Part shown: positions 24,374 through 34,621 of the stretch, one piece after another | Position numbering within the stretch: position 1 is the first letter of the stretch | Layout of the letters: each line of letters opens with the position of its first letter | DNA from: Humulus lupulus | Taxonomy: Eukaryota > Streptophyta > Magnoliopsida > Rosales > Cannabaceae | NCBI RefSeq assembly: GCF_963169125.1 | Contig: NC_084799.1 | Coordinates: 63,658,643-63,722,642 of the forward strand | DNA: 64,000 bases | Direction of reading: 5' to 3' | Translations under genes and position numbers: made by a program | Notes under the pieces: generated by a model | Told to the model about the DNA's origin: nothing | Database searches by the model: none | What the model saw: only the letters and a program-made list of their open reading frames with translations

Positions 24374-24650
24374 GGGCACTTTTAATGGTTACTACCCATA
24401 GATGGTTACTTTAATATTAACCATTAGATTATGATCAATGATCTATATTTATAATTGTTAATTAATATTTCTAAAAATAATTTTTCACTTTTTCAAATTT
24501 TTTGAAAGGTTACCTGATGACATGATGGTCACATATTTATTGATTAAAAAATAAAAAAATCTTATTTAATATTCACTCTTCATTCCTTCTTCGTTCTTGA
24601 TTCATTCCTTTTATCATTTTCATGAGGAAAAAAAATCATTTTTGAATTAA

Positions 24651-24730
24651 TGTCGCAGCTAATAGTCGTCACGTTAATAAAAATATATCAGCGGCGACAC
24701 GTGTCGTTGCTAATAGTCGCCACGATATCA
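24651..24730. repeat. CACTA-like subterminal motifs inside M1
   Basis: GTCGCAGCTAATAGTCGTCACG and ATCAGCGGCGACACGTGTCG-like blocks closely resemble the array at 10730-10960, starting exactly where similarity between M1 and M2 stops (after GAATTAATG). This suggests a CACTA-derived piece lies inside M1. Confidence 0.5.
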
Positions 24731-24769
24731 GTTTTAAGCCTCGACTTCTCCTCCCTCTTTCTCCTTTTT

Positions 24770-24975
24770 TTTCTACAAAATCCTTGCCCTCCCTGCTACC
24801 CTCTCCCTCTCCCCCAACCACCCTCTCCTGGAGCCCACCCACCTTCTACCCTTTGCCCCAACCTCGAGTCTGCCCCTCCGCCCCCACCCTGAGCCCAAGT
24901 TGCGTCCCTCCGCACCTCCACTCCCACCTCGAGCTCGCCCCTCCATTCCCACCCTGAGACGAGACACACCCATTT
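24770..24975. repeat. GC-rich CCCCACC minisatellite, left half
   Basis: Irregular units like CGCCCCCACCCTGAGCC and GCCCCTCC(A/G)(C/T)CCCC, in strong contrast to the AT-rich surroundings. The pattern continues after the solo LTR at 27384-27575, so the LTR element inserted into it. The frame through it gives a Pro-rich peptide on plus and Gly/Arg-rich on minus; neither is a credible gene. Confidence 0.6.
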
Positions 24976-27383
24976 TGTAACATCCTGAATTCCCTAATAT
25001 GGCTTAGTGCCTAGATTAGGGGGCCGGGGGCAATAATTGTTTTAATTATGTGGTAATATAGTATGAGCATGTTATTATATGATTAATATTATAATTTAAC
25101 TATGCTCGCATGTTTAGAAATATTAAATATGTGTGTGGGCTCGTTTCTTATAAGAAGGGCGTTTTAGTAATTTGACCCGTTCAAGGTATAATTGTAAATA
25201 TGTGTGTGTGTGATTGTGACTACATTATTATGTGGATATATTTGGGTTACTCGACGCGAGACGATCCTGGTGAGCAAGTTAGCAGAAAATTCACAAAGGG
25301 GATTAAATACCCGACTCGGGGTGAGCCTAGGGGTATTTTGGTAATTTAGTACATTACCAGGATTTATCGGGTAATGAGAGATTAAATGATTATTAGTTTG
25401 AGGTAGTTGGGGATTTAGAGGAACACTCGAGGGTTTACAGGAAGTGGCAATTGATGGAATTGCCCTTGAGGTCACTAGAGGATCTAAGTTAGTTATAAGG
25501 GTATTTTGGACTTTTTGGCATAAAGGTTAAGTTGAGTCTTAACTGAGACACTAGAAACACTTAGAAGGAAGTAGAAGACTTCAATTCTCCCTCTCTATCT
25601 CATGCTTCTCTCTCCCTCTTCTTGAAGCTTGGAAGTTTCTCAATTCTGGGGAAATTCTAGGCCAAAGAATTGTATAATTAGACTTGTTGAACTTGGGGAT
25701 TAACTCAAGGGTGAAGATATCTCAGAGGTAAGGATCTTAACTTGAATTCCTTTATGTTAATGTTGTTGTTTCTGAAGGAGGGTTAGAGTTTGCATGTGAG
25801 AGGGTTTGAAGATTGAATTTTGGATTTTGATGAGTTTTCAATCAAGTTTTGAGTTAGGTTTTATTGCTGGTGAGGTGTTAAATTGGTTATGGGAATTGAA
25901 TTGGGATTTTAGTTTTGTTATGGGAGTGCTTTGGGTTGGGTTTGGCTGAAGAAAACCCAAGAATTCTGGGTTTGAAGAGTTCGGGTCGCGACCCTGTTCT
26001 TGGGGTGTTGCGACCCTCTTGAACCCAGGGAGCCAAGGAAGGCCCTGCCGCGAGGGTACGTCGCGGCGCCTGTTAGGCAGCGCCGCGACTCGTGTTTAGT
26101 AAAATGGGAGGCTGCGCCTCTGACTTGGAGCGGGTCGCGACGCAAGGGCATGGGGCCGCGGGGCTTAAGGAGTTTTGAACCCCAATAGGGTTTTTGAGTG
26201 CGAGAACTCAGAAGGGCTCGGGATTGATTCTACTATATGTCCCGGAGGCTAGGACTCGGTCCAGAAGCCTTTATTCACTCGTTTTGATGGGATTCTTTAT
26301 CATAATTGTGACTAGGTCATCACAAAGGGCTCGGATCAGGGATCGTACTCAAGGGTCGTTTGTTGGTAGCTTGCACTTGGATCAAAGGTAAGAAAACTTC
26401 ACCCAGAATATGATGTACATGATTAGGGCTTGGCTCGAATGCTTAACATAATCTTGATTTGGGCGTTGGCCCTGTAAATGCGCATGATTATGATTATGCA
26501 TGTGTATATCTGTTTAAATGTATTGTAATGCATTTTATCTATATGTGTGATAAACATATTATGTGATTGTCTGTGGTGGCAAGAAATATTGGTTTATAAG
26601 CCGAGGGCTTATTGTTGTATTTGGTTAATGATCGACTTACTAGTCGAGGGCATACTTGATTTAAGTAGCTCGACTTATAATTTGAGGGTCTCCGAGACTC
26701 GACTTATAAGTCGAGGATCATTGAGGCTCGACTTATGAGTCGAGGATCTGCAAGACTCGGTTTATGAGCTGAGACCGGCGTTACGTGCGTTGAGCGCAGG
26801 CCGCTATGGTTGGGCCACCTTGGGAGTGCACCAAGCACTTGACTGGCTCGGATGCCATAAAAATAAAAAGGGAGTGCAACACGCACTTGTACAACCCTAT
26901 GGTTGCTGATCTGAATAGTGTTCATGCTTAGTTCCAGTTATTACTACTAAGCCTGTTGTATTATTCTGTGAATTGTTTGAATATGTTTTCTTGTTGAGTC
27001 TTTTGGCTCACATGTGCTTTATGGTGCAGGTAATGGTAAGGAGAAGCTTGGCCAGCCATGAGTCGGAGAGCGATAGTAGTGACATGTACATATGCAATTC
27101 GCTCAACCGCCACAGTCGAGAGATTTCAAGGAAGCTAGGGTTAGATCCGGTTTTACTGCCTAGGTCAGCTTATTTTGTAACCGACTTTTAAACTTGTATT
27201 TTGGGATCCCATGTAAAGACCAAAGTTTTTGTTTAATGGAAAATGTTTATGACTTGACCAAAATTTTAAATACCTAAACCCTTAGTGGTTTAATCACGTG
27301 TTTAGTCCAAATGACTCGTTTAGCGAATCCAGCACTAATTTTAAACATACATGGTAACGGACCCTAATTAGCAGGGTGTGACA
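24976..27383 (+). mobile_element. Solo LTR of a chromovirus-like Ty3 element
   Basis: It starts TGTAACATCCTGAATTCC and ends GCAGGGTGTGACA, 2408 bp. The beginning parallels the LTR of element A (TGTAATGCCCCAAAATCCC, then TTAGG ... GGCCATAATTG-like). Flanks CATTT and CCTTT form a target duplication with one mismatch. No internal coding region remains, so LTR-LTR recombination probably removed it. It carries an array of CGACTTATAAGTCG-type palindromes at about 26630-26765. Reading frames inside it are not genes. Confidence 0.85.
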
Positions 27384-27575
27384 CCTTTGTACCTCCTCCC
27401 CCACCCTAAGCCTACCCCTCCATCCCCACCCCGAGCTCGAGCCGCGCCTCTCCGCACCTCCGCCCCCACCCCGAGCCTCCATTGATGCCACCTCCACTGC
27501 GCCTCCACCGATGCCACCTCCATTGTGCCTCCACCGCCGACCACACCTCCACCGTATCTCCACCAAAGCGACCAC
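27384..27575. repeat. GC-rich CCCCACC minisatellite, right half
   Basis: Continuation of the GC-rich array, with an added sub-repeat CACCTCCA(C/T)(T/C)G(C/T)GCCTCCACCG between about 27475 and 27555. Confidence 0.6.
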
Positions 27576-27845
27576 CACATATATAGGTATATTATAAATA
27601 TATTTAAATATATTTATATATGTTTTTTTTCTATTTTTTATTATTTATTTGTTGATTGTTTTTTATTTTTAATTTTTTATATTTTGTTTTTGTTTATAAT
27701 TATTTTAGTTTTGTGTTTTATATATATATATATATGAAAAAAAAATATTTACCTGTTGTTGACTTACTATACCAAGTCACTATGTTGCCACATCATCATA
27801 ATTATTAGTACCCATCTATGGGTAGTAACCATTAAGAAGTCTTCC

Positions 27846-28006
27846 ATATATATATATGCCTATAACTATATATATATATATATAAATGTGTATATTTATA
27901 TTTGTGTATATATATATGTGTGTATAGACTATATATATGTGACCGTGTGTATATGTGTGTGTGTGTGACCGTGTGTTTATGTATGTGTATATATATATGT
28001 GTGTGT
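27846..28006. repeat. TA/TG microsatellite between the two TIR elements
   Basis: Alternating (TA)n, (TG)n and GACCGTGTG stretches; similar TA/TG runs bracket both elements (24353-24373, 28479-28610), which suggests insertion preference for, or duplication of, such DNA. Confidence 0.6.
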
Positions 28007-28478
28007 GGGCACTCTTAATTGTTATTACGCATGGATGATTACTTTAATATTAAATATTGGAGTAAGATCAATGGTCCATATTTATAATTGTTAATTAATA
28101 TTTCTAAAAATAAAATTTAATTTTTTCAAACTTTTAGAACGACTACCTGATGACATGGTGGTCACATATTTATTAATTAAACAATAAAAAAGAATCTTAT
28201 TTAATATTCATTCTTTATTCCTTCTTCATTCTTGATTCATTCCTTTTATCCATTCCATGAGGAAAAAATCATTTCTGAATTAATGAGAATTATTAATGTG
28301 ACCATTATCTTTCAAACAACTGTTTATTGCATAATTAATCTAAAAAATTTGAAATTATTGATTTTATTTATTTTATTTACTTATTTATTTTAATCATCAT
28401 TATAATCATTCATCATCAAAAACTTGTTTAGTGATTTATGGTAACCATCCATGGGTAATAACCATTGAGAAGTCTTCC
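28007..28478. mobile_element. MITE-sized element M2, relative of M1
   Basis: 472 bp. The left end reads GGGCACTCTTAATTG then TTATTACGCATGGATG; the right end read inward reads GGAAGACTTCTCAATGG then TTATTACCCATGGATGG, giving about 30 bp of imperfect terminal inverted repeat. The left 280 bp match 24374-24651. No coding capacity. Confidence 0.75.
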
Positions 28479-28739
28479 ACATATATATATGTATATGTGT
28501 ATATATATATGTGTGTATATATAAGTATATAGATATACATGTGTGTGGGTGTGTGTGGTGTATATGTATATGTGTGTGAGGTGTATATATATATTTTATG
28601 TATTTATCTTATATGCATTATAATTTTTTTTTTGTTTTACTAACTTTCTTTTCTATTTAGGAGAAAAAAAATTGGTGTAATTTTTAGAACCTTTTATTTT
28701 GGAGCATTTTCTTAATTGGTATGTGTCTCTTATTATTAT
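28479..28739. other. Microsatellite and AT-rich flank, no gene seen
   Basis: TA/TG repeats to about 28610, then AT-rich DNA ending in a TTATTATTATT run into which element D inserted (target duplication ATTAT). Confidence 0.6.
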
Positions 28740-29839
28740 TATTATCCCAAAATTTTGTTCGATGACGTGGCAATAGGATGGGACAAGTGGCAATGCATGG
28801 TCAGTAAATGACACATTAATAGTCAATAAATGTGTTGACTAAAGAAGTGAAAATGTTGGAAATTAATCTTCGGAGTTGTGATATTACTGGTCACGAAATT
28901 GATTTATCTGGTCAGGAAGTAATTTGACCGACTAGGTAAGGTTTTTGTCCGACCAGTAAGGTTCTTGACCGACCAGTAAAAAATTATGTCCGACCAGTCA
29001 CTTCAGAAAATAGTGTTATCCGACCAATAATGTTTTTTGGGCAACCAGTAATGTGTCTTGGCCGACCAGTAATGTGTTTCGGCCGACCAGTCACTTCAGT
29101 CATGTGATATAGCCGACCAGTCATCTCATAGATGGGTTTCATCCGACCAGTCATCTTAGAAATGGGTTTCATCCGAATAGTCATCTTAGAAATGAGTTTC
29201 ATCCAACCAGCTATGTCAAATTGAAGGAGTAGCTGACCGGATGTGTCAGAATCTCAGGAGTTAACTGCCCAGTGACTTCTTTATAGAATCTTAGTAACAA
29301 CTTCAACCGGAATCACTCGTAACTACCGCACAAATCTCTCCAATATCTCGAAGTAATATCTATATTGTTGTAATTTGGATTTATTTATTATTTTATTAAT
29401 TAAAGTTGGTTGGAACAACCAAGGACCCTGTCAAAACGGTATATTTTTCATGTACAATCCATGAGCCTATAAATAAAGAACTCATGGCATCATTTTAAAG
29501 ATCAGATCTTTTGGAGACTTTTAGTCTTTCTAATTTGGAGATTTTGGGATTGTTACTTGGGGCATTCTTGGGGCATTTTCTAAGAGAGCTTAGAGAGAGA
29601 AAGCTTGTATTCTTTAGAGAGAGAAACTCTGTATTTTTCTACTTACACTTGAGAAACTCAGTTGGCTCAGGTCCATCTGATCTTAAGTGTAGGCCACATA
29701 TATCACAAATCCAAGTGGATTAGGCTATTACCAACAAATTGGGGCTGAACCACTATAAAATTATTGGTGTCGTATTTTCTATTCAAGGCTTACTATAGTT
29801 TTGATGTCTATTCGTCGTTGGCCAAAATCGTGGTCAACA
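28740..29839 (+). repeat. Element D 5' LTR
   Basis: It begins TATTATCCC (the usual TG is mutated; the 3' copy has TGTTATCCC) and ends GGTCAACA. A TATA box TATAAATA lies at 29468-29475. Just inside, TTTTTGGTACTTTCATTGAG is the probable primer-binding region, matching the same place in B and C. An ABRE-like ACGTGGC lies at 28765-28771. Confidence 0.93.
28927..29190 (+). promoter_or_regulatory. CCGACCAGT array with DRE/CRT cores in D 5' LTR
   Basis: About nine degenerate copies of CCGACCAGT, spaced 20-40 bp, lie upstream of the TATA box. Five contain the exact drought/cold-response core RCCGAC: 28927, 28968, 29061, 29082 and 29112. The 3' LTR repeats the array, with four exact cores at 34809, 34943, 34994 and 35114. 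DRE/CRT elements are known binding sites of DREB/CBF factors; a role here is inference. Confidence 0.5.
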
Positions 29840-29893
29840 TTTTTGGTACTTTCATTGAGAGCTTGAATAGAAGAAATACACTGCCCTACCAAT

Positions 29894-32033
29894 ATGGGTC
29901 CCAATAATACCAATATGGTCTCCAAAAATCCAAGTACGTCAAAAGAGCCTGCTAGACCAGAAGGTCCTGGACCTTAGAACCCTGAGACTGAGCCCAGGGT
30001 CTTTCTCGAGGAGACCACTCCAGAAGTTGAACAACTCCAGGAAGCAATAGGCGCTTTCCAAGAGGAGATGATGCAATTCAATGCTCGGCATGAGTCTTTC
30101 CCTGAAAAGATGGCCAGGCAGAGAGCTGCATTAGAACAGCAAAGGCGCGATATGGATGCCAGAAGCAAAGAGATCAGACAACGATAAGAGGAAGTTGACT
30201 GGAGACATCGTGAAGCAGCACTTGCACTAGAAGCGACTACCCAATTGGCCCAAGCCAATGCTCAAGACGCGGCATGAGCAGCCGCCCAAGGAGCACGAAA
30301 GGACAACGCTAGTCGATAGTACCCTGCTAGAAGGATGGACTCTCGGGGACCTGACCGGAGTCAAAGCAATCATACTGGTCGGGAAGATGACGGAGTCCAC
30401 TCTAGAACTACATCAACACAGAGGGAGAACTCTAAAGCCTCTTCTAGAAGTCATAGGTCGGAAACCTCCCGATCAGAAAGTTACCAGTCGGATAGTAAGA
30501 ACACTTCACTTGGAAACAAACAAACCAAAGCTCCTCGAGATAAAAAAAAAAACTCTTAGCTACAAAGATGGACATGGTCGAGACGAGGGGAACAGTCATC
30601 AGACCGACCAGTAAAAAGAAAAAGAAAAGGAAGGCACTGACCAGCAAGGAGGAAAAGACTGCCCGGGACGTACCGAAAAGCCTCCACTACATCCCGGCCA
30701 GCAGCATAGTGGGATAAAGGAAGTCCCGCGTAGTAAGCCATCTAAAAAATATAAGAGCACAGTGTTTGATCGATTAGGCAGACGCACTTCCCAGAAGGAT
30801 CTAAGGGATGTTGTCAGTAACAAGAGAAGGACCCTCCCGGTCGAAGGGCGAGATCTGAACCGCCTTGCCAGTCAAGTAGAAATACTTGATGATAGTGTAC
30901 CAGATAGAAATGCTGGACCAGGCGGTCAAGACCTTGAGCCCCCGACGGTCGCCCTAGCCATCCAAGCCCAGCTTGATGAGCTAGCGGCTGCAGTTCAAGG
31001 TTTGTCAAAATGACCTTTCAGAATGGATGATGTAGACCACAGGAGTGGAAATCCATTTTGTGCCCAGATTAGAGCAACCCAGCTACCGACAAAATATAAA
31101 GCACTGGTGCTGCCAGTATATACAGAAAAGGCGGATCCCATCAGACATGTTGGCAAATTTGAGGACCAAATGGAACTGCTCGGGGTAAGTGACGATTATC
31201 GGTGTAGAGCTTTCCCAACTACATTGTCAGATATTTCCCAGGAGTGGTATTGGAAGTTTAAGCCAAATTCCATCACCTCTTGGGAACCATTCAGGATGGA
31301 ATTTTGTAGACAATTCAGCACTGCTCGGACTCCACCAGTTTATGCCAACCACTTGGCAGATATCAAACAAGGAAAAGATGAGTCTTTAAAGAATTATATA
31401 CAAAGATTCATGAGAGAAGCCAATAGAGAAACTGCTGTAGAAGACGAGGGGAAGATAGTTGCCATATCCTTTGGGATAACTTATCGGAGCCCATTGCGGG
31501 ATAGTATACATAGAAATCCAATTTCAACATTTCAACAATTTCTTGACCAAGCAGACAAGTATATGAAATTGGATGATGCAATCGAGAAAGAGGAGAATGG
31601 CATAAACAATCCGGGCGGATTAGTTGACCCTCTTAAGAATGGTGGAAACGATCAGAATGATGGAAAGAAACGTGGGAATAACGAGTTTGACCGCCATGAA
31701 GAAAAGAAGGCTAAGTTGAGTTCAAACAAAAAGCCAACCAAGTATGAGCCTCAGTTCACTAATTACACCACTCTCTCAGCCAGTTGGGCGGAAATATATC
31801 TTGCTAGTCATGAAGAGGTTCCCTACAAGAAACCTCCACCCATCAGGAAAGAGATGAGTAAGAGAGACATGAATACGTTTTGTCGTTTCCATGGAGATTA
31901 TGGCCACGACACGAATGAATGCAATCACCTCAAAGACGAGATAGAATTTCTTCTTCGGTCGGGCCAGTTGAAAAAGTACCGGGCAGAGACACCCCAAGGA
32001 GAAGGAGGCAGCAGCAATCCTGGGTTCAAATGA
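29894..32033 (+). pseudogene. Element D gag (Tat-type), nearly intact C-terminal half
   Basis: It starts at the ATG at 29894 (MGPNNTNMVSKNP). A coiled coil (EEMMQFNARHESFPEKMARQ, then QQRRDMDARSKEIRQR) contains stops at about 29976, 30187 and 30277. A Ser/Arg-rich linker and FDRLGRRTSQKDLRDV follow. The Retrotrans_gag core, an uninterrupted 336-codon frame (31023-32033), has ATLSDISQEWYWKF-like and FCRQFSTARTPPVYANHLAD motifs. Near the C-terminus is the Tat-type finger CRFHGDYGHDTNECNHLKDE. Gag would assemble virus-like particles and package RNA. It is clearly homologous to gag of B and C. Confidence 0.88.
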
Positions 32034-33289
32034 CAGAGATCTCCACCATTGCAATCCGGACATGTGGACTTTACCTTAGACACTATATGTGGAGGTCTAT
32101 GCACAAAGGGAGAGGTATGCCGGAACACTTTGACATGAGGTAGAGTGCTAGGATCAGATTGGGTGAGCGGAGAACAATCAGAAACCACTGGAATGACGAG
32201 CATCTGAGGATATATTATCACTAAAATACCGCTTTCAGAGTGGTAGCTTAATTTCAAGTTTTTTAACTTGTTATTTGAGTTTGGTTTATGAGCTGGTTAT
32301 TTACTAACCAATCATTTATTTATTTTTGAACAATTTTTGTTGTTTAAGACTCATTATTAGACACGTTTTGTCCTTTTTAATTTATGAGTAATAAAAGAGA
32401 CTACGTGCAGTGTGGTCAATTCTTGCTACAAATGTGCATGTGTGTTAATTATCCAAATAGTGTTCAACTGGTTGGTAAAATCGGACAGTGTTCAACTGGT
32501 CGATACGTTCAAGCAGTGTTCAACTGCTCGAATATTTTCCATATATTCTATGTGTTTCGCGAGTAATTAACTGCTCGAACAAATTCAGTCAAGTAGCAAG
32601 TGACTAAGGATCTTTCAACCCTCGATCACTTAGGGGGCACATGGGGTATACTGGTATATAATTTAACATAGGAAATAAGAGCACGAGTTAAAATATTTGA
32701 TTTTAGGATGACTTGTAAATTTTTGAAGTAATAAAAGGCCATTAAGCTAACTTGTTTGACAAAGCTTAAGTAACTTGGAATTTTTCAAAATTTCAAGTCA
32801 GAAGTAGATATTCATGTGACAATAAACATTATGCTCATAAAATGTTAGAGCAATAAGAGTGTGAAAAGTATACTTAGTATGGACTTATGAAATGTCTAGA
32901 ATTTGTAAGTTAGAAAACTAAGTACTCATGTGAAAATATAAGACATACATCAAAGTGATTTTACTATTCACAAAAAACTTATAATGTTTTAAGTCTAAAA
33001 GGACTTAGAATGTTTCAATTTAACAAAGAAAAGTAAAGTATAACTGCCAACAGCTTGGCGTTATGAGAAAAATATCAATGCTGCTAAGCATCAGTTGTCT
33101 TCACAAAAGTATAAGAAAAAAGAGTACACTACTAGCCAGATACAAAGTTTAGCTGGTCAAGTGTAAAGTTTTCCTGGTCGGGAGAGCAGATACAACTTCC
33201 CTGGTCGGCTGAGCATGTATCACTGGTCGAGTAGAAAACTCTGTTGTTGGACAGGAAGCTCTCAGGTCAGCTATGAGTGTCTACTGGCC
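32034..33289. other. Element D internal non-coding DNA
   Basis: No pol motif on either strand. A triple direct repeat of AGTGTTCAACTG(G/C)T(T/C)G lies at 32458-32540, and CTGGTCG motifs (the complement of the LTR CGACCAG motif) recur at about 33150-33300. Confidence 0.55.
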
Positions 33290-33814
33290 GAGTAAACTAG
33301 TCCCTGGCAGGTCAACACCATCGTCACCATCCAGAACCTCCTCTGGTCGGAATGATAGAGGAGGAGAGGCAGATATAGTGTTAGCTGGAAGAGCAGCCTC
33401 CTCAGCGGCCTTGGCTTCGCAATTGGGGAGTTCTTCGGCCTTGGCTTCTTCATAAGGAATTTCGAGGTTAAGAGGCTTGTTTAACTTCCCAATCCGATAG
33501 AAGCAATTGAAGCATATTTCTTCATAACAGGCTAGATCAGCTCCTCATTCTCACGAGTCATTTCTTTATAGCTGGTCAGTCAACATCTTGATGGTTTGGA
33601 TTTGTTTCCTATTCTCATCAACCAATTCCCTTAGAGATCCATCCCACTTGGAAATGGTCTTCTCCATCTGCTCGGCCTTCGATTAAAGATCTTCTTCAGA
33701 TTTGGTCAAATTTATAATCTTTTCCTGGGCTTCCACCAATTGATCATTCAAAACTTTGACCAGCACCTTATAGTCTACTGCTCATCATTGAGCATGACTA
33801 ATAGTGATGAGTCC
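33290..33814 (-). pseudogene. Element D antisense coiled-coil gene remnant
   Basis: On the minus strand a frame gives KVLVKVLNDQLVEAQEKIIN, LTKSEEDL, a stop, SKAEQMEKTISKWDGSLREL and VDENRKQIQTIKMLTDQL, a heptad-rich helix. It is preceded by a good splice acceptor (T tract then ACTCCAG at 33815). Position, antisense orientation, coiled coil and acceptor all parallel the last exon of the antisense gene in element B, so this is probably its decayed 3' part. Confidence 0.5.
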
Positions 33815-34011
33815 CTGGAGTAAAAAAAAACACGAACAAATGACTACAAAGAAAAAATATTTACTACCCAGTAAAATATTTTCTTTGAGTAGTAAAAATA
33901 TTTTACTGCCCAGATAAAAATGTATGAGAGCAAAAATAATAACCAGAAATTTTTGGTGCCTAAATGCATGAACCATAAAGTTTTTGTACAAGCCCGAGGA
34001 CTTAAGGGCAT

Positions 34012-34165
34012 GCGTCTGGGTGGTTAGACTGTGGTGTCCGAGCAGCTAGGCGTGCAGCCGAGCGGCTGTGGTGTCCGAGCAGCCAGGCGCATGGCCAAGC
34101 AGCTATGGTGTCCGAGTGGCTAGGCGTGCGTTCGAGCGGATTTGGTGTGTCCGAGTGGTTCGAAG
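34012..34165. repeat. GTGTCCGAG tandem repeat in D
   Basis: About four degenerate units of roughly 40 bp built around GTGGTGTCCGAGCAGC and TAGGCGTGC(A/G), just upstream of the D 3' LTR. GC-rich compared with surroundings. Confidence 0.6.
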
Positions 34166-34621
34166 AGATGGCTGTGTGTCCCAATCGGGCAAGAAATTTC
34201 TGAGGAGTTGAGAAAGGACCGAGGAGCTAGGCCTATCCTATTAGCCACACACGTATTCAAGGGGCCAAGGAAATGGCCGTTCGACTAGAGGATCCGAGGA
34301 GACAACAAATATCAAGAACATGGGGCACAAACATGTTTTCCTACTCATGAGGTACTACAACAAGATCAAAAAGTGCAATTTGAAGAGTTCAAAAGGTTCT
34401 AAGGAAAGACAAATATTCATCAAATAACCATGAACCCGAAAGAGTAATGGAAATGGGAATCAAATAACTATCGTTTTTATGGACAGAAAAGTTCAATCAA
34501 GGTTTTACTTCAAAAGTGAAAGTTACTGATCGAGTGGAAGCTTTTGGACGACGTGAATAACTATCAACTAGAGAAAAAGTTTATCATATGAGAAAATCAT
34601 ATAATAAACTTGGGGGGCAAA

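Larger units (their letters stand above)
24374..27845. mobile_element. Terminal-inverted-repeat element M1 with nested insertions
   Basis: The left end (24374 on) reads GGGCACTTTTAATGG then TTACTACCCATAGATGG. The right end (27819-27845), read inward, carries TTAATGG then TTACTACCCATAGATGG, preceded outside by GGAAGACTTC. The first 280 bp are closely similar to element M2 at 28007. Inside are CACTA-like subterminal motifs (24651-24730), GC-rich repeats (24770-24975 and 27384-27575) and a solo LTR. No transposase is seen, so it is non-autonomous; the superfamily is unclear (Mutator- or hAT-like). Flanking microsatellite DNA hides the target duplication. Confidence 0.65.

Noticed and set aside
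24650..24973. Pro-rich (plus) and Gly/Arg-rich (minus) frames
   Set aside because: They translate a GC-rich minisatellite; both strands give low-complexity peptides, and no promoter or domain is seen.
26000..27191. Several 62-77-codon frames between 26000 and 27191
   Set aside because: They lie within a solo LTR, are short, and have no counterpart in the related LTR of element A.
33273..33455. Plus-strand 60-codon Ser/Ala-rich frame in element D
   Set aside because: It overlaps the antisense coiled-coil remnant and shows no domain; most likely a shadow frame.
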